Positions 16,923-24,809 of a stretch of DNA of 42,468 nt are shown one piece after another. Positions within the stretch are counted from its first letter, which is position 1, and the number at the start of each line of letters is the position of its first letter. A program made the position numbers and the translations under genes. Under the pieces are notes generated by a model, which worked only from the letters and a program-made list of their open reading frames with translations, did no database searches and was not told the origin of the DNA. Source of the DNA: Gemmatimonadales bacterium (GTDB lineage: Bacteria; Gemmatimonadota; Gemmatimonadetes; Longimicrobiales; Gaopeijiaceae); the NCBI GenBank assembly GCA_007692605.1, contig REBS01000102.1, forward strand, positions 1 through 42,468, read 5' to 3'.

Positions 16923-17851
16923 ACCGAGTACTCCGAAAGGAGCGCCTGGACCCGCTCGGTCACGGCCAATGCCTCGTCGAAGGGCCGCTGCCACATGTTT
17001 CGTCCGAAGATCAGGCCGGTCGCTCCCGCATCCATCGAGACCTTCACCTTGGCCATGAGGTCGTCGTCGGAAAGCTTGCTTCCGCCGCTCACCAGGACCA
17101 TGCATCGCCCCGCCGACTCGACCACCCTGCGCGCGCCCGACGCGAAGTCCCAGTCCAGATCCCGATAGGCGGCCGGCTGCAGGTCATCCTTCGACGAGGG
17201 TTTCGGCAGGTTGAGCTTCACCACGTCGGCGCCGAGTTCCACGGCCATCCGCGCGGCATAGTCGACCGCGTAGAGGGAGTTTCGGCCTCCCTTCTCCTCG
17301 ACCTCGAAGCCCCGCGGGTACGACCACATCACGACCGGCATGTTGTACTTGTCGCACGCCTCGCGGATCTCCATGAACTGCATGATGTCCTCGTCCTGCC
17401 GGGGCGACCCGACGTAGAGCGTGTATCCGACCGCGTCGGCCCCCAGCGCCACCGCGTCCTCGACCGTTCCGGTGAGCGTCGACAGGGCCTCGGCGTCGGA
17501 AGGGATGTTGGTCTTCCCATTCAGCTTGAGGATCAGGGGGACGCGGCCCGCGTACTTGCGCATGTATCGCCGCGCCAGACCGTAATGGCAGGCGACCGCG
17601 TTGTATCCACCCTCGGCAGCCAGTCGCCACTGGTAGTCCGGGTCCTGCGACGGGGGATTCGGGAAGAAGTCGATCGGACCGTGCTCCAGCCCCTGGTCGA
17701 TCGGCAGAATCATGAGACTTCCGTTCTTCATCCCGGTCCCGTAAAGGATGCGATGCAGTCGCACCTTCTTTCCGAGCGAGAGATCCATCTCATCGAGGCG
17801 GACCCGGGAGTCGGGCGCCCGTGACTCGGCATGTGGGGTGGTTTCAGACAT
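16919..17851 (-). CDS. Class I fructose-bisphosphate aldolase, archaeal/DhnA type
   Basis: This 310-residue Schiff-base aldolase belongs to the DhnA/FbaB family and cleaves fructose 1,6-bisphosphate to triose phosphates. Motifs are LMILPIDQGLEHGP, HYGLARRYMRKY, LKLNGKTNI, MWSYPRG, the likely Schiff-base Lys K212 in GADVVKLNLP, and the phosphate-binding VLVSGGSK and GLIFGRNMW. The ATG at 17851 has GGAGGT (17859-17864) 7 bases upstream, the strongest ribosome-binding site of this gene train, consistent with it being the first gene. It is divergent from aroF across about 300 bases of leader and promoter sequence. Confidence 0.92.
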   Translation of the reverse strand: MSETTPHAESRAPDSRVRLDEMDLSLGKKVRLHRILYGTGMKNGSLMILPIDQGLEHGPIDFFPNPPSQDPDYQWRLAAEGGYNAVACHYGLARRYMRKYAGRVPLILKLNGKTNIPSDAEALSTLTGTVEDAVALGADAVGYTLYVGSPRQDEDIMQFMEIREACDKYNMPVVMWSYPRGFEVEEKGGRNSLYAVDYAARMAVELGADVVKLNLPKPSSKDDLQPAAYRDLDWDFASGARRVVESAGRCMVLVSGGSKLSDDDLMAKVKVSMDAGATGLIFGRNMWQRPFDEALAVTERVQALLSEYSV

Positions 17852-18027
17852 CTCGAAGACCTCCGGCGAACTGGGCGGGAGTGCGGATCCCGCAACGAAA
17901 ATCTGGTTTCGGGGACCTGCCCGGCCCCTCGAGCACCGATCCGCGAGAAGGCGCGGTCGGAGGCTCGCCCGCAATGTAGAGAGAGCGGCATCCGGGGACC
18001 AGAGCGAGCCGGATCGCAGCCCAGCCC

Positions 18028-18056
18028 TTGACAGGAGCCCCACGGCACCGGAGACT
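18028..18056 (+). promoter_or_regulatory. Candidate sigma70 promoter for the aroF leader
   Basis: A perfect -35 TTGACA (18028-18033) is followed after 17 bases by GAGACT (18051-18056), which keeps three consensus -10 positions. Transcription from about 18063 would give a 5' leader of roughly 100 bases before the leader peptide start. The spacing and perfect -35 support it; the -10 is weak. I see no gene in the rest of 17852-18165. Confidence 0.45.
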
Positions 18057-18151
18057 TGGCGCCATGCGAACTCGTCGATCCTCCGAGGCCCTCCGGACCG
18101 TACATGGTGCAACGCCCGCGTCCATCCGCCGCCCGTCGGCGGGTGTCGAGC

Positions 18152-18158
18152 GGGAGGG
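18152..18158 (+). promoter_or_regulatory. Ribosome-binding site of the aroF leader peptide
   Basis: GGGAGGG lies 7 bases before the GTG at 18166. Strength and spacing are ideal, and this is the main reason to treat the short frame that follows as translated. Confidence 0.65.
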
Positions 18159-18165
18159 AATCCGT

Positions 18166-18252
18166 GTGTGGACCTCGCTGCCCGGGTATTGGCACAGCTA
18201 TCGATACGGCCATCGGAAGCCGGCAGCCGGACGATTGCGACGGGGGCGCTGA
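18166..18252 (+). CDS. Candidate Trp/Tyr-rich leader peptide upstream of aroF
   Basis: This short frame starts at GTG and encodes 28 residues. Five of the first 14 are aromatic: Trp2, Tyr8, Trp9, Tyr12 and Tyr14 (N-terminal part VWTSLPGYWHSYRYG). The rest is Arg/Gly-rich with no aromatics. It is preceded by a near-ideal ribosome-binding site and followed 30 bases later by an intrinsic terminator, then aroF. Clustered codons for the pathway's end products are the hallmark of attenuator leader peptides. The frame is also open further upstream, but without a comparable initiation site. Translation is inferred, not shown. Confidence 0.65.
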   Translation: MWTSLPGYWHSYRYGHRKPAAGRLRRGR

Positions 18253-18312
18253 CCCCACCCGAACGAATCGCATTCGAACCATGGCTCCCGGACTGATCCG
18301 GGGGCCTTTTTT
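18241..18312 (+). promoter_or_regulatory. Candidate attenuator: antiterminator/terminator switch before aroF
   Basis: CGGGGGC (18241-18247) can pair with GCTCCCG (18284-18290), seven pairs including one G-U, forming an antiterminator. It competes with the terminator because GCTCCCG is part of the terminator's left arm. A ribosome stalled at Tyr14 (18205-18207) leaves CGGGGGC free, favouring antitermination. A ribosome that reaches the leader stop (18250-18252) would cover CGGGGGC, favouring termination. This is the logic of classical amino-acid attenuation. Pairings were worked out by eye. Confidence 0.6.
18283..18312 (+). terminator. Rho-independent terminator in the aroF leader
   Basis: GGCTCCCGG (18283-18291) and CCGGGGGCC (18298-18306) form a 9-bp stem with one G-U pair and a six-base loop. 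T6 (18307-18312) follows immediately. It lies between the leader peptide and the aroF ATG, 63 bases before that ATG, so it must be read through for aroF expression. Confidence 0.88.
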
Positions 18313-18375
18313 CATTCCCGCGACATGCGCCGGCTCCGACCGGACGCACGACCACTCCAGACAAGAGGACACCCA

Positions 18376-19407
18376 ATGATCATCGTGACGCGAATCGGCG
18401 TGACCGACGAAGAGATCGACCAGATCCGTGAACGGGTCGAGGCCCTGGGCCTTCGAACCCACATCTCGAAGGGAGAGACCCACACGGTCATCGGATGCAT
18501 CGGAGACGAGGAGCTGCTCGAACACGCTCCCCTGCAGGCGATTCCCGGAGTGGAGTCGGTCCATCCGGTCATGAAGCCCTTCAAGCTCGCGGCGCGGGAA
18601 TTCGCGGCCCAGCCGACCCGAATTCCCCTGGGCGGCCTCGAACTCGGTGCCGGCGAGATCGTCGTGATCGCCGGTCCCTGCTCGGTCGAGGGTGCCGACA
18701 TGATCCTCGATACGGCCCGTGCCGTGAGCGCCATGGGGGCCCGGGGGCTGCGGGGGGGTGCCTACAAGCCGCGCAGCTCGCCCTACTCCTTCGACGGGAT
18801 GGGTCTCGAGGGGCTCGAACTCCTCGCTCGCGCCCGCGAAGCGTCGGGGCTTCCGATCGTGACCGAGGTCATGGACACCCGGCAGGTGGAGCAGGTTGCC
18901 GGACACGCCGACGTACTCCAGATCGGGGCTCGCAACATGCAGAACTTCGCTCTCCTGACCGAGGTGGGCCGGGTGCAGCGCCCCGTTCTCCTGAAGCGCG
19001 GCATGTCGGCAACGATCAAGGACCTGCTGCTGGCGGCGGAGTACATCATGAAGCAGGGCAACACCCACGTGATCCTCTGCGAACGCGGCATCCGCACCTT
19101 CGAGACCGCCACCCGGAACACCTTCGACCTGGCCGCCATCCCGGTGCTCAAGATGGAGACGCACCTGCCCGTGGTCGCCGACCCGTCGCACGCCGGCGGG
19201 CGCACGGATCTCGTGACCCCTCTGGCCGCGGCCGCGATCGCCGCGGGGGCGGACGGGCTCCTCGTCGAGGTCCACCCGCGTCCGATCGAGGCGGTCTCCG
19301 ACGGGGAGCAGTCGCTCACCTTCCAGCAGTTCGACGAGATGATGGCCGCGCTTCGCCCCGTGGCCCAGGCCGTCGGGAGGAGCCTCGCCTCCGGCGCTCC
19401 GGGTTAA
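18376..19407 (+). CDS. aroF: 3-deoxy-7-phosphoheptulonate (DAHP) synthase, AroF type with N-terminal regulatory domain
   Basis: This 343-residue enzyme condenses phosphoenolpyruvate with erythrose 4-phosphate, the first step of the shikimate pathway. Residues 1 to about 70 form the ferredoxin-like regulatory domain ([17 protein letters not shown]), used for feedback inhibition in Thermotoga-type enzymes. The catalytic barrel shows [50 protein letters not shown] and DPSHAGGR. I chose the ATG at 18376, which has GAGG upstream and gives the exact regulatory-domain N terminus. The gene appears doubly controlled: allosterically through the N-terminal domain and by the upstream attenuator. It ends one base from argH on the other strand. 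Confidence 0.96.
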   Translation: MIIVTRIGVTDEEIDQIRERVEALGLRTHISKGETHTVIGCIGDEELLEHAPLQAIPGVESVHPVMKPFKLAAREFAAQPTRIPLGGLELGAGEIVVIAGPCSVEGADMILDTARAVSAMGARGLRGGAYKPRSSPYSFDGMGLEGLELLARAREASGLPIVTEVMDTRQVEQVAGHADVLQIGARNMQNFALLTEVGRVQRPVLLKRGMSATIKDLLLAAEYIMKQGNTHVILCERGIRTFETATRNTFDLAAIPVLKMETHLPVVADPSHAGGRTDLVTPLAAAAIAAGADGLLVEVHPRPIEAVSDGEQSLTFQQFDEMMAALRPVAQAVGRSLASGAPG

Positions 19408-19408
19408 T

Positions 19409-20833
19409 TCACAGGGAGAGGAGGACCCGGGCCTCGTCGAGCTGCGCCTCGACGGCCGCGCGAGCGGTTCCGCCGGGGAGGGCCCGGGCCTCGACCGAGC
19501 GCTCCCAGTCGAAGGCCTCGGCCGCCGCACCCCCGCCCAGGGCGGGGTGATGTGCCGCGAAGCGGGCATCGGGAAGCCGGCTCAGCGGAAGTCCGGCCTC
19601 CTCGGCCTCGCGGACCAGCGCTCCGACGATGTCGTGGCTCCGACGGAAGGGGACGCCGGCCCGGACGAGCAGGTCGGCCAGATCGGTGGCCAGGAGCTCT
19701 TCATTGCGTGCCCGCTCGATCGCGTCGGGTCGGAACTCCGCAGTGCGCAGGGCGCCCGCGAGGGCGGGCAGCACGAGCCCCAGGGTGTCGGTCGTGTCAA
19801 AGACGAAGCCCTTGTCCTCCTGGAGATCGCGGTTGTACCCGGTGGGAAGGCCCTTCAGCAGAGTCAGGATCCCGGAGAGGTTGCCCACCAGCCGTGCGGA
19901 TTTTCCGCGCACCAGCTCCGCCACGTCGGGGTTGCGCTTCTGGGGCATGAGCGAGGATCCCGTGGAGTACCCGTCCGAGATCCGCAGGAACCCGAACTCG
20001 CGTGAGGAGAAGAGGAGGAGGTCCTCGCCGATCCGCGACATGTGGACGCCGAGGAGGGCCGCAGCGAAAAGGAATTCCGCGGCCCAGTCCCGATCGCTGA
20101 CCGCATCCATCGAGTTTCTCGAGATCGCCCGGAAGCCGAGTTCGGCCCGAAGCGCTTCGCGATCGATGGGAAAGGGACACCCGGCCAGGGCCCCGGAGCC
20201 GAGGGGCAGAACCGAAGCCGCCTCCCGCACTCGCGCCAACCGCTCCCGGTCCCGAAGAATGGGCCAGAGGTGGGAGAGCGCCCAGTGGGCCGCCCGCACG
20301 GGCTGCCCCTGCTGCAGGTGGGTATAGCCGGGAATGATCAGGTCCATCCCGGATTCGGCGAGGGTGAGCAGCCCGTGGCCCAGCTCGACCATTCGGCGAT
20401 CCAGGGCATCGAGGGTCTCGAGTGCCCAGAGCCGGAAATCGGTGGCCACCTGGTCGTTTCGCGACCGCCCCGTGTGCAGCTTCCCGGCCAGCTCTCCGAC
20501 CTCGTCTCCGAGGAGACGCTCCACGAGGGAGTGAATATCCTCGTCAGGCACCGGACCGGCGATCCCGTCTTCGAGCCGTTGGGCGACCCGATCGAGGCCG
20601 GCCACGAGCTCTTCGGCCTCGGCCTCGGTCAGCACTCCGGCACGCCCGAGCGCTCGCGACCACGCCCGACTCCCCCTGATGTCCTGTGGCCAGAGACGGA
20701 AGTCGACGGTGAGCGATCGGTTGAGGGGCTCCATCTCCGGCGCCATCCCACCGGAAAAGCGGCCTCCCCAGAGGCCGCCTTCGCGGGTGCTCGCCTCTTC
20801 CCCACCCTTCTGCGAATTCGATTCCGTCGTCAC
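19409..20833 (-). CDS. argH: Argininosuccinate lyase
   Basis: This enzyme catalyses the last step of arginine synthesis, cleaving argininosuccinate to arginine and fumarate. The protein opens with LWGGRFSGG and shows EDIHSLVERLL, GKLHTGRSRNDQV, PGYTHLQQGQPV, and the fumarase/aspartase-superfamily signature GSSLMPQKRNPD with the flexible catalytic Ser. I use the GTG at 20833, preceded by GAGAGGGAG, giving 474 residues. Upstream in-frame sequence lies inside argD. It is the last gene of the arg cluster, 44 bases after argD. Confidence 0.95.
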   Translation of the reverse strand: MTTESNSQKGGEEASTREGGLWGGRFSGGMAPEMEPLNRSLTVDFRLWPQDIRGSRAWSRALGRAGVLTEAEAEELVAGLDRVAQRLEDGIAGPVPDEDIHSLVERLLGDEVGELAGKLHTGRSRNDQVATDFRLWALETLDALDRRMVELGHGLLTLAESGMDLIIPGYTHLQQGQPVRAAHWALSHLWPILRDRERLARVREAASVLPLGSGALAGCPFPIDREALRAELGFRAISRNSMDAVSDRDWAAEFLFAAALLGVHMSRIGEDLLLFSSREFGFLRISDGYSTGSSLMPQKRNPDVAELVRGKSARLVGNLSGILTLLKGLPTGYNRDLQEDKGFVFDTTDTLGLVLPALAGALRTAEFRPDAIERARNEELLATDLADLLVRAGVPFRRSHDIVGALVREAEEAGLPLSRLPDARFAAHHPALGGGAAAEAFDWERSVEARALPGGTARAAVEAQLDEARVLLSL

Positions 20834-20877
20834 CCTGCGGCTCCCTCTCTGGAGTGTTCGGCCCCGCGTCGCCTCGC

Positions 20878-22080
20878 TCAGGCGCCCGCGTCGACCGTGG
20901 CGTCGAGGGCTTCGCCGAGCAGCGAAACCCCTCGCTCGAGTTCGTGCGTCGAGACCGTCAGGGGAGGCAGGAGGCGAACCACATTCGGCCCGGCCCCCAC
21001 CAGGAGCAGACCCTCGTCGAGGGCGTGCGCGACCACCGGGGCCGAGGGCCCCGACAGTTCCACACCCCACATCAGCCCTCGACCGCGAATCTCGGCGATC
21101 CGGCCTCCCTTCCTCTCCTGAAGGTGTCCCAGCATTCCCCGAAGGGCCTCTCCCTTCTCGCGCACGTCCGACAGGAGGTCGGGATCGGACAGACGTCGGG
21201 TCACCGCCAGAGCGACGGTCGAGACGAATGGGCCTCCCCCGAAGGTGGTGCCATGATCGCCGGGGCTGAGCGACGCGGCAACCTCTTCGGTCACCATGAC
21301 CGCCCCCATGGGAAGCCCCCCGGCGAGGGGCTTGGCCAGCGCGAGGATGTCGGGGCGAATGCCCGCCTCCTCGTGGGCGGTGAAGTGACCCGTCCGCCCC
21401 AGCCCACACTGCACCTCGTCGAGGATCAGGAGGATCCCCCGCTCCCGCGTCAGTTCCCGGGCCTTCCGAAGGAACGGGCTCCCGAGCGGCCGGACCCCGC
21501 CCTCTCCCTGGATCGGCTCCAGGACCAGGGCCGCCACGCGCTCGGGATCGAGCGCCCGGTCGAGCGATCGGGGATCGGTCGGGTCGACGAAGTGGGCGCC
21601 CGGCATGAGCGGTTCGAAGGGCTCGCGATATCCCGGGCGGTCGGTGATCGCCAGGCTCCCGAAGAGACGCCCGTGAAAGCTTCCCCGGAGCGCCAGGAAG
21701 TCACGTGCTTCGGAGCCACGGTTCGTGCCCGCCCAACGTCTCGCGAACTTGAGCGACGCCTCGATCGCCTCTCCTCCCGAATTGCAGAAGAAGACCCGGT
21801 CCATTCCGGTCTGGTCCACCAGGAAGGCGGCCAGCTCTCGGGCCGGCGCGGTGCGATACAGGTTCGAGGTGTGCAGGAGTCCCGTCGCGGCGGCCCGCTC
21901 GATCGCCGCCGCGATCTCGGGGTGTCCGTGGCCGAGCGCCGTGACGGCAATCCCCGAGGTGAAATCGAGGTATCGACGGCCATCGTCCGCGACCAGCCAG
22001 GCCCCCTCACCCTTCACGAAGAGCGGACCCTGCGGCTTGTAGACGCCCAGAAGAGCGTCGGCGGAATCGCCCCCGCTCAC
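20878..22080 (-). CDS. argD: Acetylornithine/succinylornithine-type aminotransferase
   Basis: This PLP-dependent class III aminotransferase converts N-acetylglutamate semialdehyde to N-acetylornithine. It is 400 residues long, with FTSGIAVTALGHGHP, CNSGGEAIEASLK, FHGRLFGSL, EPIQGEGG, LDEVQCGLGRTG and the PLP-Lys K250 in ALAKPLAGGLP. The substrate assignment rests on its place between argB and argH. The GTG start overlaps the argB stop by four bases (GTGA, 22077-22080). Confidence 0.94.
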   Translation of the reverse strand: MSGGDSADALLGVYKPQGPLFVKGEGAWLVADDGRRYLDFTSGIAVTALGHGHPEIAAAIERAAATGLLHTSNLYRTAPARELAAFLVDQTGMDRVFFCNSGGEAIEASLKFARRWAGTNRGSEARDFLALRGSFHGRLFGSLAITDRPGYREPFEPLMPGAHFVDPTDPRSLDRALDPERVAALVLEPIQGEGGVRPLGSPFLRKARELTRERGILLILDEVQCGLGRTGHFTAHEEAGIRPDILALAKPLAGGLPMGAVMVTEEVAASLSPGDHGTTFGGGPFVSTVALAVTRRLSDPDLLSDVREKGEALRGMLGHLQERKGGRIAEIRGRGLMWGVELSGPSAPVVAHALDEGLLLVGAGPNVVRLLPPLTVSTHELERGVSLLGEALDATVDAGA

Positions 22081-22835
22081 GACGCGACCGCCGCCAGCGT
22101 CGGGGCAGTGCCGATCGCAGTCCCCGCCGCCGGATCGGCCAGCAGCTCTCCGCCCCCGATCCGGACCTCGATCTCGCGGTCGCTCGCGGCCAGTCCCTGG
22201 TCCACCTTCACGGCCATCCCCCCTTCGAGGACCCCCGAGGCACTCAGAGTGCCCGCGTCGTCGCGGGTGACCCGGTCGAGCACCTCGGAGCCATCCTTGA
22301 CCCCGGCCACGTCCGAGACCAGCAGGAGGCGATCCGCGCCCATCGCGATCGCCACCTGAGCGGCCGCCTCGTCGGCGTTCACGTTCAGCGGGCCAGCCGC
22401 GCCCTTCGAGATCGGTGACAGGACCGGCGTGAACCCACCCGCGAGCAGGGCCTCGAGGGGTGCAGGGTCGATTCGATCCACCGAGCCGACCGAACCCAGG
22501 CGGGCCGGGTCGATCGGGCGGGCGTGAATGATCCCGCCGTCCTCTCCCGAAAGGCCGACCGAGGGCCGACCCGCTTCGGAGACCGCCGTCGCCAGCTTCT
22601 TGTTCAGCCAACCCGAAAGGACCATCGACGAGAGCGCCAGAGAGTCTCCGCGCGTCACCCGCAGACCCTCGCTCCACTCCGTCTCGATCCCGCACCGCTC
22701 CTGCCAGCGGGAGATTTCCTTCCCACCGCCATGAACCACCACGACTTCGCCCGGCAGCTCGGCCAGCGCATCGAGTTCATCCTGGACCGGGCTCCCATCG
22801 AGCCACGCTCCTCCTGCTTTTATGACTGTCAGCAT
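22077..22835 (-). CDS. argB: Acetylglutamate kinase
   Basis: This amino-acid kinase phosphorylates N-acetylglutamate. The 252-residue product begins MLTVIKAGGAWLDG (the family Lys-Gly-Gly motif, here KAGG), and continues with VVVHGGGKEISRW, NVNADEAAAQVAIAMGAD and LLLVSDVAGVKDG. It is on the short side and lacks the long N-terminal helix linked to arginine-sensitive hexameric kinases, so control may be mainly transcriptional through ArgR. The ATG at 22835 overlaps the argC stop by 7 bases. Confidence 0.93.
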   Translation of the reverse strand: MLTVIKAGGAWLDGSPVQDELDALAELPGEVVVVHGGGKEISRWQERCGIETEWSEGLRVTRGDSLALSSMVLSGWLNKKLATAVSEAGRPSVGLSGEDGGIIHARPIDPARLGSVGSVDRIDPAPLEALLAGGFTPVLSPISKGAAGPLNVNADEAAAQVAIAMGADRLLLVSDVAGVKDGSEVLDRVTRDDAGTLSASGVLEGGMAVKVDQGLAASDREIEVRIGGGELLADPAAGTAIGTAPTLAAVAS

Positions 22836-23800
22836 CGTATGCCCAACTCCGTAGGCCACTTCATGATCGCGTTGAAATTCTGGACCGCCTGTCCGGCGGC
22901 GCCCTTTCCGAGGTTGTCGAAGGCAACTCCGAGAACACAGACCGGCCCGCGCGTGTCGGCCGCGTCCTCGACACCGAGGGAGATCCGATCGGTACCCACC
23001 GCGTCTCGCAGCTCCGGAAGCCCGCTCGCCCGGATCGTGATGACGGGCTCGTCCCGGTATCGCTTCGCCCACCGCGCCCGGATCCGATCGGCATCGATCC
23101 CCTCAGGGACCGGAAGGACGATGGTCTCGAGGATCCCCCGCGAGACCGGGAGCAGATGCGGTTGAAAGAGGATCTCGACCTCACCCAGTTCCGACCGGAC
23201 CTCTCGGAGATGACGATGCCGGTTGCCACCGCCATAGGCCCGGAAGTTACCCGCGACCTCGGCAAAGAGGAGGTCGGGTCGCGGGGCGCGTCCGGCGCCC
23301 GTCACACCCGAAGCCGCATTGACGACGGTCAGACGTGTCGAGTCGACCAGTCCCTCGCGAAAGAGCGGCATCAGGGAGAGAAGCATCCCCGTGGGATAGC
23401 ATCCGGGGTTGGCCACGAGGGGGGCGTCGGCGACCGAATCCCGGTACCACTCGTTCAGCCCGTAGACGGCCGCGGACTCACGTCCGGAACCCGGTCGGTG
23501 GTCGGCGGTCAGATCGATGATTCGCGGCGCTGCGCCTCCCCGGCCCAGGAGAGAATCCACCCAGGGCACGGACTTTCCGTGCGGAAGGCAGAGGAACACC
23601 ACATCGCAGTCCCGGGCCCGATCCATATCGGGATCGGAGTAGTCCAGCCCCTCGATTCCGGTAGGGTCGCCCGCCTGCGATCTGGATGTGGCGAACTCCA
23701 GACGGGCTCCGGGGTGTTCCTTGAGTAGGATCAGTACTTCCTGCCCGGTATATCCGGTGGCGCCGACCACCCCGACGGCCGTGTTTTTATTCATCTGCAT
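22829..23800 (-). CDS. argC: N-acetyl-gamma-glutamyl-phosphate reductase
   Basis: This NADPH-dependent reductase makes N-acetylglutamate semialdehyde. The 323-residue product has the Rossmann motif VGVVGATGYTGQE, VFLCLPHGKS, IDLTADHR, the catalytic Cys C134 in NPGCYPTG and a C-terminal FDNLGKGAAGQAVQN. Two ATGs (23800, 23794) are possible; the length difference is two residues. No good ribosome-binding site is visible. The 30 bases between argR and argC contain an unusually A+T-rich patch that may be an operator. Confidence 0.95.
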   Translation of the reverse strand: MQMNKNTAVGVVGATGYTGQEVLILLKEHPGARLEFATSRSQAGDPTGIEGLDYSDPDMDRARDCDVVFLCLPHGKSVPWVDSLLGRGGAAPRIIDLTADHRPGSGRESAAVYGLNEWYRDSVADAPLVANPGCYPTGMLLSLMPLFREGLVDSTRLTVVNAASGVTGAGRAPRPDLLFAEVAGNFRAYGGGNRHRHLREVRSELGEVEILFQPHLLPVSRGILETIVLPVPEGIDADRIRARWAKRYRDEPVITIRASGLPELRDAVGTDRISLGVEDAADTRGPVCVLGVAFDNLGKGAAGQAVQNFNAIMKWPTELGIRC

Positions 23801-23813
23801 GGTATAAACATAC
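23784..23813 (-). promoter_or_regulatory. Candidate ArgR-type operator at the argC start
   Basis: Two A+T-rich elements stand out from the GC-rich surroundings. Read on the minus strand, one is TGAATAAAAA (23784-23793), which resembles an ARG-box half. The other is GTATGTTTATAC (23802-23813), with GTAT/ATAC arms. Their centres are 19 bases apart, close to the usual tandem ARG-box spacing. The match to consensus is partial. Confidence 0.35.
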
Positions 23814-23830
23814 GTGGCTCCCCACAGAGG

Positions 23831-24283
23831 TCAACCCGGCCGGGCGATCTCGAGGATGCGGCGCCGGACCGGTTCTACCGCCGAGGGATCCCGCAGTACC
23901 AGAAGCACCGTATCGTCTCCGGCCACGCTTCCCAGGATCTCGGGCCACTCCTCCCAGTCGATCGCGATTCCCACGGCCTGCGCGGCCCCCGTCATCGTCT
24001 TGACCACGAGCAGGTTTCCCGACCCCTCGGCCGAGAGGAAGAGGGTTGGAAGCAGGCCCTCGAGGGGCGGGGTGTTCTCCCACTCCTCGGGAAGGGTGTA
24101 GTAGGGGAGTCCGTCGGCTCCCGTCACCTTGACCAGCCGAAGATCGCGGATGTCGCGGGAGAGGGTGGCCTGCGTGACGTCGAAGCCTCGCGTTACCAGG
24201 TGCTCGCGCAGGGTCTCCTGGCTCCCCACGCGATGCTGCTTGATCAACTCCAGGATGCTCGCCTGACGTTCCCGTTTTGCCAC
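23831..24283 (-). CDS. argR: Arginine repressor ArgR
   Basis: This 150-residue arginine-responsive regulator has a winged-helix domain at about residues 1-70 (ILELIKQHRVGSQETL and TQATLSRDIRDL, containing the SR motif of the recognition helix). The C-terminal oligomerisation and arginine-binding domain ends in GSVAGDDTVLLVL, matching the family GTIAGDDT loop with its paired Asp. It starts at GTG 24283, with GGGAG 6 bases upstream. It heads the argR-argC-argB-argD-argH cluster and probably represses it when arginine is plentiful. Confidence 0.95.
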   Translation of the reverse strand: MAKRERQASILELIKQHRVGSQETLREHLVTRGFDVTQATLSRDIRDLRLVKVTGADGLPYYTLPEEWENTPPLEGLLPTLFLSAEGSGNLLVVKTMTGAAQAVGIAIDWEEWPEILGSVAGDDTVLLVLRDPSAVEPVRRRILEIARPG

Positions 24284-24308
24284 GATCGACTCCCGCGTCC
24301 GCTGGGTG

Positions 24309-24327
24309 CCGGGTCGAAGGGACCCGG
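24309..24327 (-). terminator. Strong hairpin after the thioredoxin gene
   Basis: CCGGGTC and GACCCGG form a 7-bp perfect stem with a five-base loop, starting five bases after the thioredoxin stop and ahead of argR. There is no T tract, so it may be a transcript-end stabiliser or an inefficient terminator. Confidence 0.4.
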
Positions 24328-24331
24328 ACGT

Positions 24332-24706
24332 TCAGGGTGAATCCGGGGCGAGAGCCCGGGCCGGCATGCCCTTCACCCGGTCCGGCTCGACCCCGATGCT
24401 GCGCTCCACTTCCTCTCCCCCGACGAAGAGGATCACCGTGGGAACGCTTGCGATCCGGAATCGCTCGGCGAGCCGGGGAGCGGCGTCGACATCGACCTTC
24501 ACCACATCGACCCGATCCGAGTACTCGTCCCGGATCGACTCGAGGGTCGGAAGTATCCACTGGCAGGGACCGCACCAGGTCGCGAAGAAATCGACCACGA
24601 CCGGACGAGACGCACTCCGGACCAGCTCGTCGAATGTGTCGTCGGAGGCGATCGGAATCGAGGGGTCGCCCGTGCGGGCATCGGAACCGGAATCAAGGGT
24701 AGACAT
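24332..24706 (-). CDS. trxA: Thioredoxin
   Basis: This 124-residue thioredoxin-fold protein has the active site WCGPC (W44-C48) in FFATWCGPCQW and the cis-proline loop SVPTVILFVGG. It has a slightly extended, polar N terminus and no signal peptide, so it is cytoplasmic. I start at the ATG at 24706; another ATG four codons upstream is possible. An open frame extends further but falls in low-complexity sequence. It lies upstream of argR on the same strand, separated by a strong hairpin. Confidence 0.92.
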   Translation of the reverse strand: MSTLDSGSDARTGDPSIPIASDDTFDELVRSASRPVVVDFFATWCGPCQWILPTLESIRDEYSDRVDVVKVDVDAAPRLAERFRIASVPTVILFVGGEEVERSIGVEPDRVKGMPARALAPDSP

Positions 24707-24809
24707 GTCAGGTAACATACCGGGGCCCGGGAGGAAGGATCCGGGCCGCCCCGCCCGCTTCCCCGTGCGTATGCGACGGAGGGCGGGCGGGGCGCCGATC
24801 GTCCGGGGA

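Noticed and set aside
18260-18290. GGTTCGAATGC-like string on the minus strand resembling a tRNA T-arm
   Set aside because: The flanking bases do not form a T-stem, and no acceptor or anticodon arms can be drawn. It overlaps the terminator arm.
19399-19430. CCGGGT/ACCCGG inverted repeat between aroF and argH
   Set aside because: It is a 6-bp stem with a 20-base loop, mostly within the argH coding sequence and with no T tract; too weak to call a terminator.
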